Below are positions 1-8,878 of a stretch of DNA of 64,000 bases, piece after piece. Numbering within the stretch: position 1 is the stretch's first letter; each line of letters opens with the position of its first letter. The notes beneath the pieces are model-generated. The model did not search any database, had not been told where the DNA came from, and saw only the letters and a list, made by a program, of their open reading frames with translations. Made by a program: the position numbers and the translations under genes. The DNA comes from Candidatus Aphodovivens excrementavium. GTDB lineage: Bacteria > Actinomycetota > Coriobacteriia > Coriobacteriales > Eggerthellaceae. The stretch covers positions 62,001 to 126,000 of the forward strand of contig DVKR01000029.1 of NCBI GenBank assembly GCA_018715935.1, read 5' to 3'.

Positions 1-2
1 TT

Positions 3-821
3 TTACTGGTGAATCGCGAAGACGCTCCGCGCGGGGCTGCTTCGCTCGATGTAATTTCGTTTGCGCTCTCAACGCTGGGCCTGGGCGGTCTGCTGCTCGG
101 GTTCTCCAACGCGTCGAGTGTGGGCTTTGCCGAGCCTACGGTTTGGACCGCGTTGCTGATTGGTGTGGCGTGTCTGATTTTGTTTGTGAGCAGACAGAAG
201 CGCATCGAGCATCCGCTTATCAACATGGACGTGTTCTCATCGCGGCGCTACCGTGCGAGCTTTATCATCCAGAACTGCCTGTTTGGCTCGTTTATGGGCA
301 TTACCCTTATCGTGCCGTTATATGTGCAGGGACTGTGCGGCGGTACGGCGCTTGAGGCGGGGCTTGTGTTCATTCCTGCAACTATCTTGGCGATTGTGTT
401 CAACCCGCTGGCGGGTATTCTTGCCGACAAGATCGGCCCGCGTCCGGTGACCATCGCGGCGGGCGCCTTTTTGTTTGTCGGCGCGGTCTCGATGGCGTTT
501 ATCGACGAGACGACGCCGCTGTGGCTGGTCACGTTGATGCAGACCATTCGCGGCATCGGCGTAAGTTCGCTCATCGGGCCGCTCAATTCGTGGGGCCTTT
601 CCGAGCTTCCTCATCAGATCATAATGGACGGCAGTGCGTTTTTCGCCTGCATTCGCCAGGCCTGCGCCTCGTTCGGCACCGCGCTGATGGTGTTTGCGAT
701 TGCGGCGTTTGGGGCTGCGGCGTCGGGCGAGGCAGTCGCGCTTGGGTATCAGGTGGCGTTTGGCCTGTCTGCGGTGCTGTCGCTGTGCGTGCTGGCGGGC
801 GCTGTGTGGAAAGTGCGCTAG
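3..821 (+). CDS. MFS drug-efflux transporter, C-terminal part (5' end outside window)
   Basis: The reading frame is open to the left edge, so the gene is truncated by the window and the GTG at 9 is probably not its start. The visible part is about 270 residues with six to seven hydrophobic segments. The spacing resembles the C-terminal half of 14-helix drug:H+ antiporters (EmrB/QacA type), including a GILADKIGPRP-like loop between helices, typical of the MFS loop motif. It would sit in the cytoplasmic membrane and export small hydrophobic compounds. The substrate cannot be told. It converges on the ABC-F gene downstream. Confidence 0.75.
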   Translation, partial: LLVNREDAPRGAASLDVISFALSTLGLGGLLLGFSNASSVGFAEPTVWTALLIGVACLILFVSRQKRIEHPLINMDVFSSRRYRASFIIQNCLFGSFMGITLIVPLYVQGLCGGTALEAGLVFIPATILAIVFNPLAGILADKIGPRPVTIAAGAFLFVGAVSMAFIDETTPLWLVTLMQTIRGIGVSSLIGPLNSWGLSELPHQIIMDGSAFFACIRQACASFGTALMVFAIAAFGAAASGEAVALGYQVAFGLSAVLSLCVLAGAVWKVR

Positions 822-926
822 CCCAGGCATTGCGGCGGGCAGGCGCCCTGTCTGTATCCAGCGGGCCTGGAACGCCGTCTTTGGCACGTCTGGCGCGCCC
901 TGTCTTGGCGCGCGCCGCGCCCTTCC

Positions 927-2726
927 TTATTCCCCGAGTTTTTCGGCGGCTTCCAGCCACTCCTCTTCCAAGGCTTCTATTTGAGACTGCAGATCTTCTA
1001 GTTGCTTTTGAAGGGTACCCAGAGCTACGAAATCGGAAGGATCGGCTGCGTCCATCTCGTTGCGTACCTGGTCAACTTTGCCCTTCAGCGTTTTGATTTT
1101 GTTCTCGTTCGACGCCATGGTCTTGCGAAGTGTGCGTATCTCGCCACCTGTGAGGTGCTTCTCTTCGGAAGCGCTGCCTTTGGCGGGCTCTTTCTCCGGC
1201 GGGGCGAAGGGAAGCGGCTTCTCGCTTTGTGCGACCAGCTCCAAATATTCGTCTACTCCGCGCGGAAGATGGCGGATCTTTCCATCAATGAGCGCAAACT
1301 GATGGTCGGTCACGCGCTCCATCAGATAGCGGTCGTGCGTGACCAAAAGCAGTGTGCCCGGCCAACCGTCGAGCAATCCCTCCACGGCGGCAAGCATATC
1401 GGTATCCAGGTCGTTTCCTGGTTCGTCGAGGATCAGCACGTTGGGTTCGTCCAGCAAAATGAGCATGAGGGCAAGGCGACGCTTCTGTCCGCCCGAGAGG
1501 TCTTCCACCGGCTCGTTCAGGTCGTCGCGCGTGAACTCCAAGCGTTCCAATAGCTGTGCAGGGGTCATGCTCTTGCCATCAAGCATGGTGCGGCGCCCGT
1601 AGCGACCGACGACCTCGCGAACGCGATCGCCTTTGAATTTCATCAGCTCTTCCAAATGCTGAGACAGCACGGCGAACCGAACGGTTTTGCCTATTTTTAC
1701 CGTTCCGGAAGTCGGCTGCTGTATGCCCTGGATTGTCCGCAGCAACGTGGTCTTGCCCACGCCATTTCCTCCGACGATGCCATAGCGATCACCCGGCCCA
1801 ATAATCCAGTCGATACGGTCGAGAACCGTGTGACCGTCGAACGCGACGGTTATCTGCTTCATCTCGACTACCTGCTTGCCTAGCCGCGCCATGGCCATGC
1901 GTTTGAGTTCGAGGGGGTTGCGCAATTCGGGAACATCCGCGATGAGCGCCCGTGCGGCATCTACGCGGAATTTCGGTTTGGTCGAGCGCGCCTTTGCGCC
2001 GCGCGCAAGCCAGGCGAGCTCGCGGCGCAGGGCGTTTTGGCGCTTCTCTTCGGCAAGCGCTGCCACGCGCTGCCTCTCGACGCGCTGTTGGATGTAGGCG
2101 GAATAGCCTCCTTCAAAGGGCTCCACCAATCGGTCGTGCACTTCCCACATGTCAAGACACACTTCGTCGAGGAACCAGCGGTCGTGCGTAACCACAAGCA
2201 GCGCCCCTGCGTCTGAGCGCCAGCGCGTCTTGAGGTGCCTCGCAAGCCACCATATGGCTCGAATATCCAGATGGTTTGTCGGTTCGTCCAGGCCAAGCAC
2301 ATCCCAATCGCTCATGAGCAGGCGGGCAAGGTCCACTCGTCGGCGCTGACCGCCCGAGAGCGTGCCGATGGTGGCTTCCCAGGGGATGTCGGACACCAAG
2401 CCCGAGAGGATGTCGCGGATGCGCGCATTGCCAGCCCATTCGTATTCGGGGGTGTCGCCGACTAAGACGTGCTTTACGGTGTCTGCGTCGTCGAGCCGGT
2501 CGCGCTGTCCGAGCAGTCCCACGCGCACCGTTCCGTTACGCACTACACGCCCCTCGTCGGGCGCAAGCGTTCCGGAAAGTATGTTTAGCAGGGTCGATTT
2601 GCCATCGCCGTTGCGGCCGACGATGCCGATGCGATCTCCCTCGTTGACGCCGAGAGAGATGCCGTCGAACACCGTTTTGGTGGGAAACTCAACCCGAACT
2701 TTTTCGCAGCCAAGCAAAAACGCCAT
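927..2726 (-). CDS. ABC-F family ATPase (Uup-like, two nucleotide-binding domains)
   Basis: A 599-residue soluble protein with two ABC domains and no membrane segment. Walker A motifs are GRNGDGKST (about residues 37-45) and GGNGVGKTT. Both signature motifs (LSGGQ) and the Walker B LDEPTNHLD / LDEPGNDLD are present. Between the domains lies a charged linker, and the last ~90 residues form a Lys/Glu-rich coiled coil as in Uup. ABC-F proteins act on ribosomes or nucleic acid rather than transporting. Start ATG is preceded by an AAAGG. Whether it is a housekeeping or an antibiotic-resistance ABC-F cannot be decided from sequence alone. Confidence 0.9.
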   Translation of the reverse strand: MAFLLGCEKVRVEFPTKTVFDGISLGVNEGDRIGIVGRNGDGKSTLLNILSGTLAPDEGRVVRNGTVRVGLLGQRDRLDDADTVKHVLVGDTPEYEWAGNARIRDILSGLVSDIPWEATIGTLSGGQRRRVDLARLLMSDWDVLGLDEPTNHLDIRAIWWLARHLKTRWRSDAGALLVVTHDRWFLDEVCLDMWEVHDRLVEPFEGGYSAYIQQRVERQRVAALAEEKRQNALRRELAWLARGAKARSTKPKFRVDAARALIADVPELRNPLELKRMAMARLGKQVVEMKQITVAFDGHTVLDRIDWIIGPGDRYGIVGGNGVGKTTLLRTIQGIQQPTSGTVKIGKTVRFAVLSQHLEELMKFKGDRVREVVGRYGRRTMLDGKSMTPAQLLERLEFTRDDLNEPVEDLSGGQKRRLALMLILLDEPNVLILDEPGNDLDTDMLAAVEGLLDGWPGTLLLVTHDRYLMERVTDHQFALIDGKIRHLPRGVDEYLELVAQSEKPLPFAPPEKEPAKGSASEEKHLTGGEIRTLRKTMASNENKIKTLKGKVDQVRNEMDAADPSDFVALGTLQKQLEDLQSQIEALEEEWLEAAEKLGE

Positions 2727-2992
2727 GTAATCAAGCCTTTCTCGTTTGCAGAAGCGTAACGCATGAGGACGGCGGAACGTTTCGCAACCGTGTCATTATA
2801 CCGACTATCCCGACCGAGCTTTTCAACAAGACGAGCTCACCCCAACATCTAATTCACGCAAAATTCGTGTGGCGAGATCGTGAGGATGGCGCAGCGTGCC
2901 TGCCCGCACCGTACAATGGCGCCGAACTTCGTTCGAGGTCGTTTCGAACGAAGCTCACCGACCCCTCTTGAACTAGGCAGGAAAGGGACATA

Positions 2993-3796
2993 ATGGATCT
3001 TCAACGCGTCAAGCTCGTTGCAAGCGATATGGACGGCACCATGCTCGACCCGCAAGGCGAGCTTCCCCCAGAAACATTTGAGCTGATCGACCGCCTCCAC
3101 GATGCGGGCATAGCGTTCGTTGCCGCATCTGGGCGACGCTTCGACACGCTTCGCGATCAATTCGCCCCCGTTGCGGATCGCATCGACTTTGTTGCCGCTA
3201 ACGGGGCGCAAGTGGTGGTTGGCGGCCACCTTGTCGACCGCGAGGTGTTCTCACACGCTGCAGTTCGCAGGCTGAACCACGCAGTGAGCATGTTCGACAC
3301 CCTGCACCTTGCCCTATTCGATGACACGCGCAGCTATCTTCTTGACGAGGAAAGTGCTTTTGAGCGCGAAGTGGACAAAAATCTTCCCTGCCCGATCTGC
3401 ATGGACGACGTTCCGGCACCGGAAGTCAACATCATCAAAGCGTCGGTATACTGCGACGAAGGGGTCATGGACATGGCCTATGCCCTCACGCGCGAACTTG
3501 GCGACGACTTCGTGTTCGCGCCCTCGGGCAACAAGTGGATCGATGTCATGCAGCGCGGCGTCAACAAGGCCACGGGCATCGAGCAGGTTATGGCGGTGCA
3601 TGGCATCTCCGCCGATGAAGTGATGGCGTTTGGCGACTCCATGAACGATTACGAGATCTTGCGCATGGTGGGCTTGAGCCTCGCGATGGAAAACGGCCGC
3701 TCTGCTATCAAGCAAATTGCTAGCCGCGTTATCGGAACGAATGCCGAGCACAGCGTGCAAGCCGAGCTTCGCGCGCTGCTGAAGGTGCGAAGCTAG
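2993..3796 (+). CDS. HAD-superfamily (Cof-type) hydrolase
   Basis: 267 residues. Motif I is DMDGTMLD near the N-terminus (nucleophile and acid/base aspartates), and motif IV is GDSMND near residue 218, preceded by a conserved lysine (NKWIDV/NKATG). The central cap domain fits the IIB (Cof) subclass, which dephosphorylates sugar phosphates, FMN or similar metabolites. RBS AGGAAAGGG lies 5 bases before the ATG. It is divergent from the ABC-F gene across a 266-bp intergenic region. The substrate cannot be predicted. Confidence 0.9.
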   Translation: MDLQRVKLVASDMDGTMLDPQGELPPETFELIDRLHDAGIAFVAASGRRFDTLRDQFAPVADRIDFVAANGAQVVVGGHLVDREVFSHAAVRRLNHAVSMFDTLHLALFDDTRSYLLDEESAFEREVDKNLPCPICMDDVPAPEVNIIKASVYCDEGVMDMAYALTRELGDDFVFAPSGNKWIDVMQRGVNKATGIEQVMAVHGISADEVMAFGDSMNDYEILRMVGLSLAMENGRSAIKQIASRVIGTNAEHSVQAELRALLKVRS

Positions 3797-3846
3797 GCGC
3801 GAAAATCCCTCGCCGTGTCCCGCATCAGAACGACGCGCATCGGCTA

Positions 3847-4596
3847 TTAGCGAGCATCGTCTGCAATGACGCTACCGTCGGTTGCAATGGTAACGATGCG
3901 CATCGGCAGGGAGCGTCCACTGGCATCGGCGCTGCGTTGTGCTGCGTGCTCGATACCTCCGCAACAGGGAACTTCCATGCGTGCAACTGTGATCGACCGA
4001 ATGCTGTTTTCCGAGCAGATTGCGGAGAGCTTTTCGGAGTAGTCGACTCCGTCGAGCTTGGGGCAGCCTATCAGGCAGACGCGCCCTTTGATGAAATCCT
4101 CGTGGAAGCTGCCGTAGGCGAAAGCGCAGCAGTCGGCGGCAATTAGCAGATCGGCCTCTTGGAAGTAGGGCGCGTTGGTCGGGGCAAGCTTGATCTGCAC
4201 CGGCCATTGGGAAAGCCGTGAGGGCTGGGGCGAAATGCCGCCCTCTTCTACGGCGGCGGAACCTGTCGCCTCAGCTTTATCGGGGCGAGAAATGGCTTTT
4301 GCAACCGAGCCGGGACAGCCTTGTGTCGGCATGCTCGTATGCGCTTTCAACTTTGCCTGCGCCATCTGATTGGCTATAACCGCCGCCTCGTCGTAGGCAA
4401 CCGCTTCTCGGGAAACGATGCGAATGGCGTCGGCGGGACATGCCGGCAGGCAGTCTCCCAGGCCGTCGCAGTAGTCGTCGCGCAAAAGACGCGCCTTGCC
4501 GCCAACCATGCCGATGGCGCCCTCGTGGCATGCGTCGGCGCACAAGCCGCATCCGGTGCATTTTTCTTCATCGATCTCAACGATATTGCGGATCAT
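3847..4596 (-). CDS. Ferredoxin-like 4Fe-4S binding protein
   Basis: 249 residues. The N-terminus carries two 4Fe-4S clusters: CTGCGLCADAC followed by a second set in YCDGLGDCLPACP. The C-terminal part holds more cysteines (AADCCAF, IGCPKLDG, VPCCGG) that may ligate another metal. A longer frame exists up to 4692, but the ATG at 4596 has AAAGGAG seven bases upstream and the extra N-terminal residues are basic and unconserved-looking, so the shorter start is used. Such proteins are usually found in strict anaerobes as electron carriers or redox sensors. The exact role is unknown. Confidence 0.85.
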   Translation of the reverse strand: MIRNIVEIDEEKCTGCGLCADACHEGAIGMVGGKARLLRDDYCDGLGDCLPACPADAIRIVSREAVAYDEAAVIANQMAQAKLKAHTSMPTQGCPGSVAKAISRPDKAEATGSAAVEEGGISPQPSRLSQWPVQIKLAPTNAPYFQEADLLIAADCCAFAYGSFHEDFIKGRVCLIGCPKLDGVDYSEKLSAICSENSIRSITVARMEVPCCGGIEHAAQRSADASGRSLPMRIVTIATDGSVIADDAR

Positions 4597-4746
4597 GTGG
4601 CGTCTCCTTTGCTGGGTTGCGGCGTGGCGGTCGAAAGGCTCCAGCCAGCCGCGATGTTGCGGTTTGCGCTTTCCGAGTGCGGATTTTAGCAATAAAATGG
4701 GCCGCCTGCGGCTTGCGGGCGGCTCGATTCGGTGTTGCGTGGTGTG

Positions 4747-5955
4747 CTAGCGCTTGTTGAATGGCACGATGGTTGCAGGAACTGCGCCGTCCATAACGAG
4801 TTTGGGCTCGCCTGCCATCAGTGGCGTGAAGTAGTCGATGGCTTCCTGGGTGATGCCCTGGTAGTTGGGAAGAATCCACTCGACGGGGAAATGCTTTACG
4901 AAGTTGGCGAACTCGCATGCCGGCTTTGCGAAGTAGCGTGCGCAATAGCCGCCCTGCTCGTCGGTTGCGCGTTCGATTCCCACTACCTGCGCAGTGAACG
5001 CGGGATCGGCGCTGCGCATGTGTGCGCTCATGCCCAACTCGTATGCTTCGGTCACGTCAGTGAGGCTTTGTGCGAAGTTGCTGGAGCGCGCTGCGCGAGA
5101 AAGATCCTGAACGACGCCGCGAGGGACGATGCCCGAATCGATGATCATCTGCTTGAGCTGGAGGCCGGCGCCGCCTAGCACCGCGTGGGCGAATCCGTCG
5201 TTGGCAGTGTCGCCGGCAGACAGGTAGGTGCCGTCGGCATAGTGGGCTCCTTCAGAAACGACGATGTAGCACTCGCCCTTTTCGTCGAATTTCTTTTTCA
5301 CCTCTGCAAGGAAGGCGTCTTTGTCGAAGTCGACCTCAGGCAAGACAACCAGGTCGACGTCGCCGGTTACGCAGCAGCTTGCGGCAAGCCAGCCGGCATC
5401 GCGGCCCATAGTTTCGACAATGAACACCTCGGGGCGCGTGTAGGCCGCGTAATCGAGGTAGGTGGCATGTACGATTTGGTTGGCGATTTTGGCTGCGCTG
5501 GGGAAACCGGGGCAGTGATCCACCGGCACGAGGTCGTTGTCGACGGTTTTGGGAATGCCCACAAAACGCTGCGGCATGTTGTGCTCTTGCGCCCATTCGG
5601 ACAGCGCGTCGACGGTGTCCATTGAATCGTTGCCGCCGATGTAGAACATCACCTCGATGTCGTGCTTGTCCATGATGTCCACCAAGCGCTTGAAGTCGGT
5701 GTCGTTGCCGCGCTTGAGCTTGTAGCGGCACGTACCCAGCGCGCTTGAGGGCGTTTGCTTGAGGATCTCGATTTCATGACCAGACAGGTTGGTAAGGTCG
5801 TAGAGCTTGTCGTCGAGGACGCCCTCGATGCCATGGAGCCCGCCGTATACATGCTCGTAGACGGGGTTGAGTTGATTCGCGCGGATGACGCCAGCAAGGC
5901 TGGCATTGATGACTGCGGTAGGGCCGCCGGATTGGGCGACAAGGCAATTGGCCAT
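4747..5955 (-). CDS. Pyrophosphate-dependent 6-phosphofructokinase
   Basis: 402 residues. It phosphorylates fructose 6-phosphate in glycolysis, with the phosphoryl donor suggested by key residues. At 107-110 the sequence is GGND (Asp110 where ATP enzymes have Gly in GGDGS). At 135-141 it is PKTVDND (Lys136 where ATP enzymes have Gly). Both are the known PPi-type substitutions, so a reversible, PPi-linked reaction is inferred. RBS AAGGAG precedes the ATG at 5955; the longer frame up to 6156 is Pro/Arg-rich and looks untranslated. Monocistronic, with a long upstream gap. Confidence 0.9.
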   Translation of the reverse strand: MANCLVAQSGGPTAVINASLAGVIRANQLNPVYEHVYGGLHGIEGVLDDKLYDLTNLSGHEIEILKQTPSSALGTCRYKLKRGNDTDFKRLVDIMDKHDIEVMFYIGGNDSMDTVDALSEWAQEHNMPQRFVGIPKTVDNDLVPVDHCPGFPSAAKIANQIVHATYLDYAAYTRPEVFIVETMGRDAGWLAASCCVTGDVDLVVLPEVDFDKDAFLAEVKKKFDEKGECYIVVSEGAHYADGTYLSAGDTANDGFAHAVLGGAGLQLKQMIIDSGIVPRGVVQDLSRAARSSNFAQSLTDVTEAYELGMSAHMRSADPAFTAQVVGIERATDEQGGYCARYFAKPACEFANFVKHFPVEWILPNYQGITQEAIDYFTPLMAGEPKLVMDGAVPATIVPFNKR

Positions 5956-6268
5956 GATGATGCTCCTTGATCTCGCAGGTGCGGTTGAGTCGCGGGGCCT
6001 TGTACAAGCGGAGAGTTCAGACCGACTTGCTGCAGGCGTTTCATCGCGAACTTCTCCACTATACCATGCGCAGCGAAGAACTCGGCGGATCGGGTCGGGG
6101 GGGGGGCGACTACTTCTCCGAGGAGATTGCGGGAAGGGGAGAGGGCTCTGGCGCACCCGCTAAGTTAGGCGGCATGCCGAGCCGCTCTTTCCAAAAAATG
6201 CTCGGCGCCTCTGTGCGACTTGGCGTTCTCTGGCTGTTTTGGCGCCACGCTTTAGCGTTGTCTCGAGC
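5956..6268. other. Intergenic region upstream of the phosphofructokinase gene
   Basis: 313 bp without a convincing gene. It should hold the minus-strand promoter of the phosphofructokinase gene and the 3' end signal of the GH3 gene. A run of ten G residues occurs at 6097-6106. No clear terminator or riboswitch fold was recognised. Confidence 0.5.
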
Positions 6269-7585
6269 CTAGACGCCGCTTTCCCAGGCGAGCTTTGTGA
6301 GCACGATGCGTTCGACGGAGCTGTCGATGCGGTCTTCGCTCAAACGGCCTGACGCAACCGCGTCGAGCACTCCCTGATAAGCGGCGGGAAAGTCAACAGG
6401 CAAGAGCACCATGTCAACGCCTGCTTCCAGTACGGCAACGGCAATCTCTTCTTGCGTGTAGCGCTCGGTAACTGCCCCCATTTCCAGGGAGTCGGTGATG
6501 ATAATGCCCTGGTAGCCCAATCGGTCGCGCAAAAGGCCGGTGACGATTTCACGTGAAACAGTTGCGGGCAGGTCGGATCCGGTGATGCTGGGAGTGGAAA
6601 GGTGCCCAATCATGATGAAGGGCACTTGTGCTTCCATGGCAGCTTGGAAAGGCAGGAGCTCTTCTTCTGCCATCTGGTCGGCGGTTTTTTCCGAGTAGAT
6701 GCTCTCGTTGTGGCTGTCGCCCTCTGCGCCTCCGATGCCGGGAAAGTGTTTCGCCGCACAAAGGATGCCTGCCGACAGGAAACCTTCCACTTGGGCTTTC
6801 ACCATCGGAGACACCTCATCAGCGGTTGTGCCGAAAACGCGTTGCGCCATCGTGGTGCTACCAGGGTTGTTGGCGATATCGGCATCGGGGGCAAAGTCTA
6901 CGTTGAAGCCGTAGTCGCGCAGATAGCTGCCGATGTTTGCTGCGACGCTTCGCGCGTAGTCGGTGTCGCCTGTTGCGCCTACCTCGCGCATATCGCCCAC
7001 GTTCTCCACCGCGAAATCGGGGTTGCCTGCGATGCGAGCTACGGTACCTCCCTCTTCGTCTACGCACAAAAAGGCGGGAAGTCCGGTGATCTCGCGGTAA
7101 TAGGTCTGGGTATTTGAAAGAAGCAGCTTCGTCTGAGGTCCGTCGATCAGGTTGTTTGAGAAGTAGGCCAACCCGCCCACGGGGTATTTCTCTAAGGCCG
7201 CGCGGGTTGCCTCGCCTGCTTGCGTGACCGTTCCCATTCCCGTGATAGATTCGGGGCGAACCACAAAGAGCTGAGCGACCTTCTGCTCTAAAGACATGGA
7301 CGCAACTAGCGTTTCTGCTTGCTGGGCAAGTGAGCCGGAGGGTTTCCCAGCTCCCGCTTCGGCGTCTTTGGTGTCAGATTCGCCATGAGAGGAAGCAGAG
7401 ACTGATTCGTCGGAAACGGAGCCTGCATAATTCGGTTCATCTGAATTTGTACTGGAGGCTGAATGAGGCGAGCACCCGCAAAGCGAGACGAACATACCAA
7501 GGAAAACCAGCACAAGGAAAAGAAAAACAAGCGAGCGAATGCGCACAGACGGCGAAAAGCGAGGTCTACGAGAAGGGGTGTTCAC
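6269..7585 (-). CDS. GH3-family beta-N-acetylhexosaminidase (NagZ-like) lipoprotein
   Basis: 438 residues from the GTG at 7585, chosen because GAAGGAGAG lies just upstream and the product then begins with basic residues, a hydrophobic stretch and a cysteine (SLCGC), i.e. a lipoprotein-type signal. The catalytic domain contains KHFPGIGG...GDSHNE (the NagZ His/Asp acid-base loop) and ITDSLEMGA with the nucleophile aspartate. It would trim N-acetylglucosaminyl residues from peptidoglycan or glycans on the cell surface. A Ser/Glu-rich linker joins anchor and enzyme. A pair of NrdR-box-like palindromes lies 146-193 bp upstream, which is unexpected for this family. Confidence 0.88.
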   Translation of the reverse strand: MNTPSRRPRFSPSVRIRSLVFLFLVLVFLGMFVSLCGCSPHSASSTNSDEPNYAGSVSDESVSASSHGESDTKDAEAGAGKPSGSLAQQAETLVASMSLEQKVAQLFVVRPESITGMGTVTQAGEATRAALEKYPVGGLAYFSNNLIDGPQTKLLLSNTQTYYREITGLPAFLCVDEEGGTVARIAGNPDFAVENVGDMREVGATGDTDYARSVAANIGSYLRDYGFNVDFAPDADIANNPGSTTMAQRVFGTTADEVSPMVKAQVEGFLSAGILCAAKHFPGIGGAEGDSHNESIYSEKTADQMAEEELLPFQAAMEAQVPFIMIGHLSTPSITGSDLPATVSREIVTGLLRDRLGYQGIIITDSLEMGAVTERYTQEEIAVAVLEAGVDMVLLPVDFPAAYQGVLDAVASGRLSEDRIDSSVERIVLTKLAWESGV

Positions 7586-7662
7586 AGCTCTCTCCTTCAC
7601 GCGGCGTAGAACGTTTATGGCGCATTTGCGCGGGGTGTGTGGTGTGATTGCCGCAGTTGCCA

Positions 7663-7668
7663 AGTATA
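7663..7668 (-). promoter_or_regulatory. Possible -10 box of the GH3 gene
   Basis: On the minus strand TATACT occurs at 7668-7663, with a weak -35 TGCACA 16 bases further upstream. An alternative is TTGCGT within the NrdR-like site followed by TTTAAA. Neither is proven. Confidence 0.35.
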
Positions 7669-7730
7669 CGGAAAAGGCGACGGATGTGCACGGGTTCTTT
7701 GCATCTTTAAAGAAAGGTTGATAAGAAAAA

Positions 7731-7778
7731 ACGCAATATATGGTGTTTTTCTTCACAAAACGGGAACATATATTGGGC
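7731..7778. promoter_or_regulatory. Pair of NrdR-box-like palindromes upstream of the GH3 gene
   Basis: The 16-mer at 7731-7746 (ACGCAATATATGGTGT) matches the NrdR consensus ACACWATATATWGTGT at 14 of 16 positions. A second copy at 7763-7778 (GGAACATATATTGGGC) matches at 10 and starts 32 bp further on, the roughly three-helical-turn spacing typical of NrdR box pairs. They lie downstream of the activase gene and upstream of the GH3 lipoprotein gene, both on the minus strand. No ribonucleotide reductase gene follows them. Confidence 0.7.
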
Positions 7779-7796
7779 ATAGGGGCATGCTGTTTC

Positions 7797-8555
7797 TCAG
7801 GCAACCCCGCGCAGCCTAGCGCTTGGCATCGCTTCTTGCAGGAGGGGAAGCACCGTGCGCAAATCGTCTTCTTGCCAGGGATGCAGGCTCCCTTTGCCCG
7901 TCAAGACGGTATCGGAGTCTTTGAAGTTTTGGATGTACCAAGGTACGGGTTTGTGATGGGCGCCGCGTGGGGCGGACGCCATCTGCCTGGCAAGCCACTG
8001 CGAAAGAGCGCAGAGGTCTTGCTGGGTATGCAATTCGCGCACGACGGTCGTGCGAAGCTCGAAAGCCGGGGCGCGCTCTGCGAGCAGGGCAATGCTGGAC
8101 CGAATCTCTTCCAAGTGCGCGTCAGGAAGCCCGGTGGTTTCGGCGTAGCGTGCCGGCGCGTTTTTCACGTCCATCGCCACATAGTCAACGAGGCTGGCAT
8201 CGAGCAATTCCCGCAGGTGCTGAGGCTGGGATCCGTTGGTGTCGATTTTGACTGCATAGCCTAGAACGCGAAGCTCTTCGCAGAACCGAGCAAGATCCGG
8301 CTGAAGCAAGGGTTCTCCGCCGGAGATGCACACGCCGTCTAGTAGTCCCTGGCGCTTGCGCAGAAAGGCAAGCACGTCTTCGGTCGAGAGTGCGAGGCCG
8401 GGTTCGGAGGCCAGGGCAAGCGGCTCAGAGAGCGCCACCAGCTCCCCGTTGTGGCAAAACGGGCAGCGGTAATTGCACCCTGGAGTAAAGAGCGTAGCTG
8501 CCGTGCGCCCAGGGTAGTCAAGCAATGTCAATTTTTGCATTCCGACAATGCGCAT
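7797..8555 (-). CDS. nrdG: Anaerobic ribonucleoside-triphosphate reductase activating protein (radical SAM)
   Basis: 252 residues from the ATG at 8555. Near the N-terminus the sequence MQKLTLLDYPG..A..LFTPGCNYRCPFCHN carries the CxxxCxxC cluster motif of radical-SAM glycyl-radical activases. It would reduce S-adenosylmethionine and install the glycyl radical on NrdD, which is divergently encoded next door. The upstream frame to 8615 has no ribosome site, whereas AAAGAG lies five bases before 8555. The divergent region carries NrdR-box-like sites, so the two genes are probably co-regulated. The longer single-chain form resembles the NrdG2-type activase. Confidence 0.88.
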   Translation of the reverse strand: MRIVGMQKLTLLDYPGRTAATLFTPGCNYRCPFCHNGELVALSEPLALASEPGLALSTEDVLAFLRKRQGLLDGVCISGGEPLLQPDLARFCEELRVLGYAVKIDTNGSQPQHLRELLDASLVDYVAMDVKNAPARYAETTGLPDAHLEEIRSSIALLAERAPAFELRTTVVRELHTQQDLCALSQWLARQMASAPRGAHHKPVPWYIQNFKDSDTVLTGKGSLHPWQEDDLRTVLPLLQEAMPSARLRGVA

Positions 8556-8765
8556 AGGGGCTCTTTCGTCATGGCCGAACAAAGCCTGGGCTCTGCTCGT
8601 TGTTGGGCGCGGCATCGCGTCTGGCGGGTGTCGCCGATAGGCCGCGCGTCACGCTTGTTCCATTGCCTAGTATAGCGTCTGGCATGACCCGCTTGACAAG
8701 GTTGCTGCAGGTGGGCATTCATGGCACCCCAACGATTCATTATGCTTCACTAAAAATAAATAAAA

Positions 8766-8812
8766 CCACCATATATTGTGGCTCTGTTAAAAAGTGTTTC
8801 AAGATATTGGTA
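8766..8812. promoter_or_regulatory. NrdR box pair in the nrdG/nrdD divergent region
   Basis: CCACCATATATTGTGG at 8766-8781 matches the NrdR consensus at 13 of 16 positions. A weaker partner (TTTCAAGATATTGGTA, 8797-8812, 9 of 16) begins exactly 31 bp later. NrdR is a zinc-finger/ATP-cone repressor of ribonucleotide reductase genes that binds such pairs. The position between divergent nrdG and nrdD allows control of both. Confidence 0.75.
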
Positions 8813-8818
8813 TTTGCA

Positions 8819-8847
8819 TTGACTCAGCATTCTTGCGCCGTTAGGAT
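8819..8847 (+). promoter_or_regulatory. Putative nrdD promoter
   Basis: TTGACT (8819-8824), 17-bp spacer, TAGGAT (8842-8847), about 30 bp before the nrdD start codon. It lies directly downstream of the NrdR box pair. Confidence 0.55.
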
Positions 8848-8878
8848 TGACTTCACTGTCCTATCGAAAGGAACGTCT

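Noticed and set aside
2727-2992. RNA gene in the ABC-F/HAD divergent region
   Set aside because: No recognisable fold or conserved core; explained by two divergent promoters.
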